Numbered from the stretch's first letter, positions 1 to 6,947 are shown. The stretch: DNA of 7,309 bases from Candidatus Krumholzibacteriota bacterium (GCA_030613345.1 JAUWMD010000129.1:1-7309); one strand, 5' to 3'. Made by a program: numbers and translations. Notes: generated from the letters alone by a model not told the origin.

Positions 1-1
1 C

Positions 2-58
2 GGCCGGCTCGGAGTGACCGGCCGGCAGGCAGCTGCCTCGCACTGGAGGCCCTTTTGA
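2..58 (+). CDS. Possible 3' end of an upstream gene (partial, unrecognised)
   Basis: The frame starting at base 2 is open from the window edge to a TGA at 56-58 and gives the tail GRLGVTGRQAAASHWRPF. Third codon positions are mostly G or C, as in the neighbouring genes. Its stop overlaps the TTG start of the glycosyltransferase as TTGA, a common arrangement for translationally coupled genes. Only 18 residues are visible and they match no family I know. The frame at base 1 is also open to the edge and is the glycosyltransferase frame itself, so the assignment is tentative. Confidence 0.35.
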   Translation, partial: GRLGVTGRQAAASHWRPF

Positions 59-1194
59 AGATCGTCTGCTTTTCCGAGATCCAGTGGCGCTACGTCAGGA
101 CGCGCAAACAGCAGATCCTGTCGAGATTCCCGCCCGACTGCGAGATCCTCTTCCTGTCGACGGTCGTCAGGGGGAGACGCAGCAATTTCAGGCCGGAGAG
201 GGATGGCAATATCGTCCACGCATGCGTGCCCGTCCTGAAGAATTTCCCGCAGAAATGGGCGAAGGCGCTTTTCTCCTTCCCGCCGGCGAGATTTTTCTGG
301 AACACGATGCTCTTCATATGGCTGAAGGTCCTCTTCAGGGCGACCGGCTTCCACCGGAGCGAACGGGTCTTCTACGTATCGAACGTATACTACGCACCGA
401 TCCTTCTCCTGCTGTCGAGAAGGCTGATGCTCTACGACTGCAACGACGATCCTCTCTCGTTCCCCAACGTGCCGGGCTGGGTCTCCGGCTGTTTCGAGAG
501 GGTGGCGAGGGATGCAGACATCGTGACGGCGGTCAGTACCGGGCTGGTCGAAAGGCTTAAGGAGGCGGGAGCAGGGGATGTAGTGCTGCTGGGAAACGGC
601 GTTGATTACGAGATGTTTCAGCGCGCCGCGGCGGCAGGCCCTCCGGATGACATGAAGGATCTCGGGCGGCCGGTGATCGGATACGCCGGCGCCATCGCGC
701 AGTGGTTCGATTTCGAGCTGGTCGGGATGATCGCGAGGAGATTCCCCGGGGCTTCTATCGCCCTGGTCGGGCCGGTCTTCAGGGAGGCCGGGCAGCGGGC
801 GAAGTGGCTGGCGGAGGAGAGGAGGAACGTCGTTTTCCTCGGCGAGAAGAGGTATGATGAACTCGGTGCGTATCTCTCATCGATGGACGTCTGCATGATA
901 CCGCTCGAGGCCAATGAGCTCCGGCGCCTGGCCGATCCCAACAAGCTATACGAATACGCTGCGGTCGGCAGACCGGTCGTCACGATGGCATACTCCGAGA
1001 ATATCCGGTCGCTGGAAGGTCTTGTATATGTCGCCGGCTCGCGGGGAGAATTCGTCGATAAAATAGAAGAGGCTCTCGGGAAGGGGGCCGACACGGAAGC
1101 CCTGCAGGAATTCGCCCGGGCGAGGAGCTGGCGGAGCCGGGCGGACGAGATGATGAGGCTCATCGACGAGGCGATCAAAAAGAAAGGTCAATAG
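55..1194 (+). CDS. GT4-type (GT-B fold) glycosyltransferase
   Basis: This is a 379-residue protein with the two-domain layout of GT-B glycosyltransferases, which transfer a sugar from a nucleotide-sugar donor to a glycan or lipid-linked acceptor, usually at the cytoplasmic face of the membrane. The N-terminal domain begins with a short beta strand (KIVCFSEI) and holds an acidic DCNDD stretch near 128-132. The linker has the family pattern ADIVTAVS (154-161) and LLGNGVDYEMF (178-188). The donor domain opens with PVIGYAGAI (206-214). Near 282-308 it carries an acidic motif (PLEANE, then DPNKLYEYAAVGRPVV) that matches the GT4 nucleotide-sugar site. The general pattern resembles TuaH-like enzymes. 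The start is TTG, chosen because GGAGG lies at 45-49, five bases upstream, and the N-terminus then looks canonical. There is no signal peptide. The stop lies 12 bases before the selenoprotein gene, so the two are probably cotranscribed. Donor and acceptor cannot be inferred. Confidence 0.85.
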   Translation: MKIVCFSEIQWRYVRTRKQQILSRFPPDCEILFLSTVVRGRRSNFRPERDGNIVHACVPVLKNFPQKWAKALFSFPPARFFWNTMLFIWLKVLFRATGFHRSERVFYVSNVYYAPILLLLSRRLMLYDCNDDPLSFPNVPGWVSGCFERVARDADIVTAVSTGLVERLKEAGAGDVVLLGNGVDYEMFQRAAAAGPPDDMKDLGRPVIGYAGAIAQWFDFELVGMIARRFPGASIALVGPVFREAGQRAKWLAEERRNVVFLGEKRYDELGAYLSSMDVCMIPLEANELRRLADPNKLYEYAAVGRPVVTMAYSENIRSLEGLVYVAGSRGEFVDKIEEALGKGADTEALQEFARARSWRSRADEMMRLIDEAIKKKGQ

Positions 1195-1206
1195 GAAAGG
1201 AACTGC

Positions 1207-2433
1207 ATGAGAAAGATCATTCTGTTTGCGGCGGCCGTGGTACTCATGGCGGGCATTTTCCCGTCCTGTTCCGGCGAGACCGGTACCGCCGGCACGTCCG
1301 ATCTCTATATCCTCGAGGAGCTGGAGACGGCCCGTTCGGTCGAGGATGCGGACAAGAGGGTCGAGAGGCTCGAGATCTTCACGGCCAACAACTCTGCGCA
1401 TCCCTACCGTTCCCTGGCCTACGAGAATATTCTCGAGACGATGGCGGTGGACAATGGTGACGTGGAGGGAGCGCTCGCGTATTTCGATGGATTGATGGAG
1501 AAGGAGATCGATCCGGCGATCCGCGGGAAGCTTATCTTCGCCAAGTTCGAGTTCTTCTGGGAGTCCGACTCGCTCCGGTCCGTCGCCCTCGCGAAGGAGG
1601 TCATCGAAAGCGGCGAGAAGGATTTCCGGCTGCTGATGTACATGGCCTACTTCCTGATGGATGCGGAGGGGCAGGAAGAGATCGCCGACGCGGTTTTCAT
1701 GAGGCTGATCGAGGTGACGGGCGACGAGCACAGGAAGAACCACGCCCGCACGGTATACGCCGAGTTCCTCGAGGCCGGTGGCCGTGAGGAGGATGCGGCA
1801 GAACTGCTCGAGCTGGCCTCGTCGTATACATTCGCCAACGCGTTGATCGGCCGCAGGTTATGGGAGGAGGACAGGCGGGAGGAGGCGCTGGAGAGGTACA
1901 TCTTCCTGGCGGCGGGGGCTCCCGGGTACAGGAAGTACATCAAGCTCGACAGTCTCTATTCGGTGGTCTATTCCTCGTCGAACGATCTCGAATCGAAGAT
2001 CGCGGCTCTCAGGATAGGCGGCGGCCCGCAGATCCCGGACAGGGAATTCGTCGACATCAGGGGAATGCGCCACTCGATCTACGGGTACCACGGCTCGAAG
2101 ATGGTGATCACGGCCTTCAGTCCCACCTGACCTTCCTGTATTGCGGAGTTGCCGCAAATGGAAGAGCTGAAGAAGAACGAAGACGCCCTCGGATTCAAGC
2201 TCCTGTTGATCGACGGGAAGGGGATGCTCGAGAAGACCCGCGGGATCATAGCTGACAAGGGAATCACGATACCGGTGCTTCTGGACAGCCGTCAGTACTC
2301 GCGCGAGGTGCTCGGTACGATGTACACCCCGACGACCTACGTGATCGATGCGGAGGGCCGGATAAGGTGCAGGCTTGTCGGGCATTCGGAGGATTTCAAC
2401 ACGATCGTCGCAGGTGTCCTGAGCCGGATATAG
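1207..2433 (+). CDS. Selenoprotein: helical-repeat lipoprotein with C-terminal UxxC TlpA/MauD-like thioredoxin domain
   Basis: I read this as one 408-codon gene with an in-frame TGA (2128-2130) decoded as selenocysteine at residue 308. The start is ATG, with AGG six bases upstream. Residues 1-20 form a signal peptide ending in a lipobox-like FPSC (Cys21), so an exported lipoprotein is likely; Ser at +2 would favour the outer membrane in proteobacterial rules. Residues about 34-270 are charged, helical and repeat-like (TPR/SEL1 style), probably an interaction module. A linker with DIRGMRHSIYGYHGSKMVITAF (about 283-304) is the usual lead-in of TlpA, ResA and MauD proteins. The active site reads SPT-U-PSC-IAELP, followed by TPTTYVID with the cis-proline (Pro375) typical of thioredoxin folds. 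Family members have Cys at position 308, and Cys311 is the partner. Expected role: thiol-disulfide exchange or reduction in the periplasm. Without recoding, the protein would stop at residue 307 just before its catalytic centre, and the remaining 94-101 in-frame codons would have no good start site. Alternatives are a sequencing error or a nonsense-mutated pseudogene, but the hairpin after the TGA argues against both. Confidence 0.9.
2128..2130 (+). other. In-frame UGA selenocysteine codon (Sec308)
   Basis: TGA occupies the first cysteine position of a CxxC thioredoxin motif (SPT-U-PSC). Upstream and downstream segments are in the same frame with no indel and both encode conserved parts of one domain. 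Trp is encoded by TGG elsewhere in the window, and TGA terminates the RNase and rhomboid genes normally, so a genome-wide reassignment of TGA is unlikely. Confidence 0.88.
2132..2164 (+). promoter_or_regulatory. Bacterial SECIS element
   Basis: This stem-loop in the coding mRNA starts one base after the UGA. The lower stem pairs CTTCC (2132-2136) with GGAAG (2160-2164). An internal loop separates it from the upper stem, TTGCGG (2141-2146) with CCGCAA (2152-2157). The apical loop is AGTTG (2147-2151), with G as its second base. The loop starts 16 bases after the UGA. These values agree with the published description of bacterial SECIS elements (short upper stem, small apical loop with a G in the first two positions, 16-37 bases from UGA to loop). 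The element would recruit SelB with Sec-tRNA. Pairing was found by eye, not by folding software. Confidence 0.8.
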
Positions 2434-2503
2434 GCGTTCGGAGCCGACCGGCAATATGGTTCAAAGGCCGGATGACGACGTATCCTGTTGTTATGATCGA
2501 GGA

Positions 2504-2550
2504 TAAAAATGGCGGGAAGCCGGCCCGAAAAGGGGTGGGGTTCCCGCCAT
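2504..2550 (-). terminator. Intrinsic terminator of the rhomboid transcript
   Basis: A perfect 10-bp inverted repeat, ATGGCGGGAA (2509-2518) with TTCCCGCCAT (2541-2550), is followed on the minus strand by TTTTTATCC. Read from the minus strand this is a GC-rich hairpin with a U tract, about 160 bases beyond the rhomboid stop. On the plus strand the hairpin is followed by GTTGTCTGTC, a poor U tract, so any effect on the converging selenoprotein transcript would be weaker. The rest of 2434-2709 shows a small hairpin (ACCCC/GGGGT, 2588-2600) and a T8 run (2666-2673) without an adjacent stem. Confidence 0.7.
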
Positions 2551-2709
2551 GTTGTCTGTCGAAGGTGCATCGCAGTCCCAGGCGGAAACCCCGGAGGGGT
2601 ATTCCCCGAACAATTGGGTCTCGCATCGGTAAAGATAACAAAGAATCGTTATAAGTCAAGAACTGTTTTTTTTCGACTATTTTTGTCGGTTATTCTGCCC
2701 GTGCACCTG

Positions 2710-4311
2710 TCAGATCCCCACTCCTGCAGGTTCGTCTGCCTTAAGGGCGATTTTCGCCTCTGATATCTGATCCCGCAGCTCGGGGCCGATCTCCAGGGCT
2801 TCCGCCCTCTCCAGCACTGCTGCCGCATCCTTGACGTTTCCGAGCTCCGAATCGAGGATCTTCGCCAGGGCGATCGACGCCTTGGCGGTCACCGTCGTAA
2901 CTGTACTGCAGGTGATGATGAACCTGTATATGTCGACCGCTTCGGGGTGGTGGCCCTGCGATGAGAGCCATTTCGCCGATCTCAGCAGCAGCTGCGGGTT
3001 GACGTCGACCGAGGCGGGGGATCTGTCCTCGATTATCTCGAGCGCCAGCCTTGCCGCGTCCTCGTTGCGCGATTTGATCAGCAGGTTCTTCAGCACCTTC
3101 TCGTTGATCTCGCAGCACTCATCGCTCATGTCGTGCTCCCTGTAGAGGACCGCTATGTCCTGCTGGAGGCTCAGGTCGTCGGGACGCTCTCCCACGAGGG
3201 TCGTGAACAGGAGCTTCGCGCGTTCGACGTTCCCCGATGCGAGGAGCTCGCATGCCTCGTCGAATCTCGGATCCTTCAGCACGCCGCCTTCGACCCGCGC
3301 CTTCCGGACCATCGGATCGATCCATTTCGATTCGAGTCCGGTAGCCTTGAACACGAGTGCCGTGATCACTCCGCCCATGTACCCGGCGATATGCGCTGCG
3401 TAGGCCACTCCAGAGCCGCCGACGAAATCGGAAAGCTCCTTCAGGGCGACCTGCGATATGAACCAGAAGGGGAGGAATACGAATGCCGGCAGGTAGAAGG
3501 TGCCCCAGAACGGCCTGAAGAGGAGGATGAACAGATAGAAGAACTTTATCTTTGTCATGAAGTGCCTGATGGTGAACGCCCCCATCGCCGCCGCTATCGC
3601 ACCGGACGCTCCTATCAGAGGGATCGATGATCCGGGTTCGGAAAGGCAGTGTGCCAGTCCGGCGAACGCCCCGCCGAGGAGGTAGAATGCGAGAAAGGTC
3701 TTCCTGCCCCAGCTGTCCTCGAGAAGGCATCCTACGACCCACAGGAAGAGCATGTTTCCGAGGAGGTGCCAGATGTCACCGTGCAGGAAGATGTGCGTGA
3801 TGAAGGTGTGTACCCTGCTCATCCTGCCCGGGACGAGGCCGAGGGAATAGTTGACGTGACCGTCGAGGACCTTCGCCTCCCGCTTCTTCAGCCTCTTCCA
3901 TTCGGCGAAGTCGCTCGTTTCCTCGCTGAATTCCGGATAGAATGATTCGTCTCTCTCCGCCAGTTTCCGGCCGTACGATTCGATCTTGTCGAAAGCGTTG
4001 TATGAGCCGCCCATCGCCTCGATGAGGCCCATCTCGAGATCATAGTAATCCCCGGCCTGCTCCATCATCTCGATGCCGTGCGCCGCCTCGGGGCTGATAT
4101 AACCCGGCAATCCGCCATCGCGGCTCTTGTCCATTATGTACAGCCGCATCTGCTGGGTGTACAGATCCCTGCGGACCTCGAACATCTCCTCGCCGGTCTG
4201 CCCGGACATCGTGGAGGCGAGGATGTGCACGATTACACATGCAGCGATAAGGCCAATAGTGACTTTGGGTCTAAGGGCCAGGTCGGCCTTGGTACCTATG
4301 GGGATTATCAT
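2710..4311 (-). CDS. Rhomboid intramembrane serine protease with extended loop 1 and C-terminal TPR-like domain
   Basis: This 533-residue inner-membrane protease would cleave single-pass membrane proteins within or next to their transmembrane segment. The start ATG at 4311 is preceded by AGAGAGG at good spacing and gives the typical opening MIIPIGTKADLALRPKVT; the longer open frame upstream looks non-coding. TM1 is at about 15-33. A hydrophilic insert of about 130 residues follows (34-165). The signature HGDIWHLLGN supplies His177, His182 and Asn186 (the HxxxxHxxxN oxyanion motif). The nucleophile is Ser236 in GASG and the catalytic His is His307 in AAHIAGYMGG, so the protease appears intact. 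Further membrane segments lie at about 181-195, 204-222, 232-249, 272-290 and 302-322. Residues about 345-525 are soluble, alpha-helical and TPR-like, probably cytoplasmic and possibly a partner-binding tail. It lies 258 bases beyond endonuclease V, with its own promoter candidate, so it is probably a separate unit. The substrate is unknown. Confidence 0.9.
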   Translation of the reverse strand: MIIPIGTKADLALRPKVTIGLIAACVIVHILASTMSGQTGEEMFEVRRDLYTQQMRLYIMDKSRDGGLPGYISPEAAHGIEMMEQAGDYYDLEMGLIEAMGGSYNAFDKIESYGRKLAERDESFYPEFSEETSDFAEWKRLKKREAKVLDGHVNYSLGLVPGRMSRVHTFITHIFLHGDIWHLLGNMLFLWVVGCLLEDSWGRKTFLAFYLLGGAFAGLAHCLSEPGSSIPLIGASGAIAAAMGAFTIRHFMTKIKFFYLFILLFRPFWGTFYLPAFVFLPFWFISQVALKELSDFVGGSGVAYAAHIAGYMGGVITALVFKATGLESKWIDPMVRKARVEGGVLKDPRFDEACELLASGNVERAKLLFTTLVGERPDDLSLQQDIAVLYREHDMSDECCEINEKVLKNLLIKSRNEDAARLALEIIEDRSPASVDVNPQLLLRSAKWLSSQGHHPEAVDIYRFIITCSTVTTVTAKASIALAKILDSELGNVKDAAAVLERAEALEIGPELRDQISEAKIALKADEPAGVGI

Positions 4312-4360
4312 GACGGACCTCTCTTCCGGCCGCCTTCCCTGCCGGACAGACGTATGTTGC

Positions 4361-4392
4361 AATATGAGACTGCCCGCAGGGCAGTCCGTCAA
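4361..4392 (-). promoter_or_regulatory. Candidate promoter of the rhomboid gene with a dyad filling a 19-20 bp spacer
   Basis: On the minus strand TTGACG (4392-4387) matches the -35 consensus at five of six positions. It is followed by a perfect 8-bp dyad, GACTGCCC-TGC-GGGCAGTC (4386-4368), then TCATATT (4367-4361) as a weak -10. The spacer is 19-20 bp and is exactly the dyad. Long-spacer promoters with a dyad between the hexamers are the hallmark of MerR-family regulation. The ATG follows about 50 bases downstream. A hairpin terminator is less likely because neither strand shows a U tract. The remaining stretch to 4569 shows only short hairpins. Confidence 0.4.
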
Positions 4393-4569
4393 GATGCCGC
4401 CGGGCTGATTGTATAACCGCCTGTAATTAATCATCTTGAGTTGCTGTCCCTGGCCCGGCCGACCGTTTCGAGGGGTAATCTGCAAGAAAGATTCCAGACG
4501 GGCGCCAGCCGGAATACCTGTGGATACTGTTGTGGTACAACCGGTTTGCTGCAAGGAAGAAGGCAGGGA

Positions 4570-5205
4570 CTAACCGGATCCGGCCGCCTGGTGGGCCATC
4601 CTGAGCGGTACCGGGATACGGAATCTCGGCGCGCAGGCCATGACGAACCGGATCGAGGTTCGCATGTCGATCATGTGGCCCGGAGAGACATAAACGGGTC
4701 TCACACCCGTCCTCGTGCGGAGGACCGAGCCGATGATCCGGCCCGACCTGTCCTTCACGGGCGATCTTTCTCCGCGCTCCCGCCCCGGCTGTTCGTATTT
4801 GCCGAAGAGATGCGACTTGGCGCAGCCTATCGTCGGGAGGCCGAGAGTGATGCCGAGATGGCTGGCCATGCCCAGTCCCCTCGGATGGGCCGTACCGTGG
4901 CTGTCACAGAAGAGCAGGTCCGGGGCCGTACGCAGATCTTTCCAGGCCTCGAGTATCGGGGGTATCTCACGGAACGAGAGCAGCCCGGGGATATAGGGGA
5001 ATGATGTCCCGGTATCCCGGACGATCGATTCGACCAGTTCGAGGCCGGGGAAGGAGATAACGACAAGCGCCGCCCGGGAAATCCCCCGGCCGGGGAAATG
5101 GACGTCGGCGGCCGCTATCATGCCGACCTTCCGCCCGTCCCATCTTCCGCTGACCCGGCTGCTGAGGCGCTTCTGCAGTTCTATCGCTTCGGAAGGAGTT
5201 ACCAT
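4570..5205 (-). CDS. nfi: Endonuclease V (deoxyinosine 3' endonuclease)
   Basis: This 211-residue protein has the expected length and motifs of endonuclease V, a cytoplasmic, Mg-dependent nuclease that cuts one phosphodiester bond 3' of hypoxanthine in DNA; some homologues prefer inosine in RNA. The acidic metal ligands are Asp34 (AAADVHF), Glu80 (LLSFREIP) and Asp101 (FCDSHGTAHPRG). The wedge motif PYIPG (70-74, Tyr71) is intact, as are SHLGITLGLPTIGCAK (115-130, with Lys130) and GHMID (176-180). ATG at 5205 gives an N-terminus like that of E. coli Nfi. The ribosome-binding site is weak, but the start lies only 10 bases after the stop of the upstream RNase gene, so coupled translation from the same mRNA is likely. 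All expected catalytic residues are present. Confidence 0.95.
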   Translation of the reverse strand: MVTPSEAIELQKRLSSRVSGRWDGRKVGMIAAADVHFPGRGISRAALVVISFPGLELVESIVRDTGTSFPYIPGLLSFREIPPILEAWKDLRTAPDLLFCDSHGTAHPRGLGMASHLGITLGLPTIGCAKSHLFGKYEQPGRERGERSPVKDRSGRIIGSVLRTRTGVRPVYVSPGHMIDMRTSIRFVMACAPRFRIPVPLRMAHQAAGSG

Positions 5206-5215
5206 GGCGATCCCG

Positions 5216-6613
5216 TCAGTCGAGCTCGACTTCCTCGCCCGGTTCGGGCAGGTGCACCGGGTATCCGTCCGCAGCCAGGGCCTTGAAAAGCTCGCGCGAC
5301 TGCTCTTCCTCGCCGTGTACGAGGAAGATCCCCTTCACCGTGTCCTTCAGTGGTTTGACGTACTCGAGAAGGTCGTTGCGGTCGGCGTGTGAGCTGAAGG
5401 CGTTCATGATCTCGACCTCGGCCCTGAGGTTGTATTCCTCGCCGAATATCTTTACGACGGGGTGCCTCTCGACGATCCTGCGGCCGAGGGTGTTTCTTGC
5501 CATGAAGCCGACGACGAGCACGGTGTTCCTCGGGTCCCCGATGTTGTTCTTCAGGTGATGGAGTATCCTTCCCGCTTCGCACATCCCCGAGGCGGAGATG
5601 ATGATCATCGGGCTGTCGTCGCTGTTCAGTTCCTTGGAGCGCTCCACGTTCTTGACGTACTCGAAATTGAGCGTTCCCAGCGGATCCTCTCCGGTATTGA
5701 ACGATCTGTACATCTCGTCGTCGTATACCTGCGGGTGGTGTGAGAATATCTCCGTGATCCTCGTGGCAAGGGGACTGTCGATGATCACGGGTATGTCGGG
5801 GAGCCTGTTCTCGAGGCGCAGCTGGTTGAGGAAGTAGACGATTTCCTGCGTTCTCTCCAGGGCGAAGGAGGGGATGATGATCTTGCCGCCCCTCTTGACC
5901 GTACGCGAGATGCAGTCGGCGAGCTTGTCCTTGCCCGTTTCGATCGGGTCGTGCACCCGCCCGCCGTATGTGCTCTCCATGATGAGCCAGTCTATGTCGG
6001 GCGGCTGATCGGGATCGTTGAGTATGGGAATATCCTTCCGGCCGAGGTCGACCGCGTAGGCCAGCTTCACCGGATTGTCGCCGCCGCCGATCTCGATCAG
6101 GGGAGTCGCCGATCCGAGAACGTGGCCGGCGTCGTAGAAGGTCACGTCGATATCGTCGGTTACATTGACCCTCTGGTTGTATGGATGGCCCGTGAAGAAT
6201 TCCAGCGATTCCTCCGCCTCTTCCTTCGTGTAGATCGGCTCGACGGGGGGCAGCCCCTTCTTCTTGTGCAGCTTGCTTACATATTTCGCGTCGGATTCCT
6301 GGATGTACCCGCTGTCGGGGAGCATGGCGGAACAGAGATCCCTCGTCGGGTCGGTCGTGACGATCCTTTCGTCGAATCCCTGCTTGACGAGGTTCGGGAT
6401 GTTTCCGCTGTGGTCTATATGTGCGTGGGAGAGGATGCATGCGTCGATCTCTCCCGGAATAAAATCGAACTTCGAGTTCTTCTCGAAGAAATCCTTCCGC
6501 CGTCCCTGAAACAGGCCGCAGTCGATGATGACCTTCGAAATATCTGTCGTTATGAGGTGATTTGAACCGGTTACCTCCCTGACCGCGCCAAGGAACTTCA
6601 GCTTGATTCCCAT
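5216..6613 (-). CDS. Metallo-beta-lactamase-fold beta-CASP RNase
   Basis: This 465-residue cytoplasmic nuclease belongs to the beta-CASP branch of the metallo-beta-lactamase superfamily, which includes CPSF73-like archaeal enzymes and Thermus TTHA0252-type RNases; it probably processes or degrades RNA. Metal-site motifs are IIDCG (29-33), SHAHIDHSG (62-70, giving His63, His65, Asp67 and His68), DAGHVLGS (161-168, His164) and AVDLG (187-191, Asp189). The beta-CASP insert begins with MESTYGG (212-218) and PSFALERTQE (248-257). The C-terminal motifs are FSSHADRNDL (406-415, His409) and LVHGEEEQ (431-438). The ATG start has a strong AAAGGAG four bases upstream. It lies 40 bases after a small secreted-protein gene and is followed within 10 bases by endonuclease V. 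It lacks the extra C-terminal domain of RNase J. Confidence 0.93.
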   Translation of the reverse strand: MGIKLKFLGAVREVTGSNHLITTDISKVIIDCGLFQGRRKDFFEKNSKFDFIPGEIDACILSHAHIDHSGNIPNLVKQGFDERIVTTDPTRDLCSAMLPDSGYIQESDAKYVSKLHKKKGLPPVEPIYTKEEAEESLEFFTGHPYNQRVNVTDDIDVTFYDAGHVLGSATPLIEIGGGDNPVKLAYAVDLGRKDIPILNDPDQPPDIDWLIMESTYGGRVHDPIETGKDKLADCISRTVKRGGKIIIPSFALERTQEIVYFLNQLRLENRLPDIPVIIDSPLATRITEIFSHHPQVYDDEMYRSFNTGEDPLGTLNFEYVKNVERSKELNSDDSPMIIISASGMCEAGRILHHLKNNIGDPRNTVLVVGFMARNTLGRRIVERHPVVKIFGEEYNLRAEVEIMNAFSSHADRNDLLEYVKPLKDTVKGIFLVHGEEEQSRELFKALAADGYPVHLPEPGEEVELD

Positions 6614-6653
6614 CGTTCTCCTTTCAGAGTTGCATTACGTCAGTGAAGACCAG

Positions 6654-6947
6654 TCATACACTGTCAGCACGCTCCGCGTGCGCTTCCTGAATGTACGGCT
6701 CGAGGTCGATCGTTGCACTCTTTTTCTTGCCCGTCCCATCGCCGCTTTTATCCCTTCCGCCTCTCCTGAATTCGATCTCTCCGGTCGAGGCGATCGAGCG
6801 GATCCCCTCGATCGCCTGCCGTCCACCCAGCGCTTCAACGTGTCTCTCCAGGAGGACATTCAGCGGGATTTCTTCCGCCCCGACAGGAGCCGGTTGAATG
6901 GCGGCGAGCAGTATGAGGATCGCTGAAAGACGGGTAGTTCTACCCAT
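6654..6947 (-). CDS. Short secreted protein with LolA-like N-terminus, probably truncated
   Basis: This 97-residue frame starts at ATG 6947 behind a purine-rich GGGGGGAGAA. Residues 1-24 are a clear signal peptide (basic start, hydrophobic core, cleavage likely after VGA). The next stretch, LLERHVEALGGRQAIEGIRSIASTGEIEF (about 32-60), strongly resembles the start of LolA-like outer-membrane lipoprotein-sorting and related periplasmic proteins. Those usually run to 200-260 residues. Here the similarity ends and the frame runs through a hydrophilic GRDKSGDGTGKKK stretch to a TGA. A second in-frame TGA follows ten codons later, so selenocysteine readthrough would not restore the domain. It could be a decayed remnant, a frameshifted gene or a genuine small periplasmic protein. 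It lies 40 bases upstream of the RNase gene on the same strand. Confidence 0.55.
   Translation of the reverse strand: MGRTTRLSAILILLAAIQPAPVGAEEIPLNVLLERHVEALGGRQAIEGIRSIASTGEIEFRRGGRDKSGDGTGKKKSATIDLEPYIQEAHAERADSV

Noticed and set aside
27..38. 12-base palindrome AGGCAGCTGCCT before the glycosyltransferase
   Set aside because: It probably lies within the end of the upstream coding frame, and nothing around it suggests a promoter.
2149..2433. Separate 94-residue thioredoxin-like gene starting at TTG 2149
   Set aside because: No ribosome-binding site precedes it, the start would lie in the SECIS loop, and it lacks the catalytic motif and first strand of the fold. It is the in-frame continuation of the 1207 gene.
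2635..2660. Minus-strand promoter with TTGACT and TATCTT
   Set aside because: The hexamers are acceptable, but the transcript would have no gene before the terminator at 2504-2550.
2635..2673. Plus-strand terminator made of ATAAC/GTTAT and the T8 run
   Set aside because: The stem is only 5 AT-rich pairs with an 8-base loop, and it lies 13 bases from the T run.
3133..3945. Plus-strand open frames across the rhomboid region
   Set aside because: They are antisense shadows of the rhomboid gene, which has complete catalytic motifs on the minus strand.
4312..4554. N-terminal extension of the rhomboid by 81 codons
   Set aside because: The extension has no membrane or family character and covers the promoter-like dyad. 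ATG at 4311 has a good ribosome-binding site and gives a typical rhomboid N-terminus.
6620..6656. TGA at 6654-6656 as a second selenocysteine codon
   Set aside because: Readthrough adds only nine residues before another TGA, there is no redox motif, and no hairpin follows.
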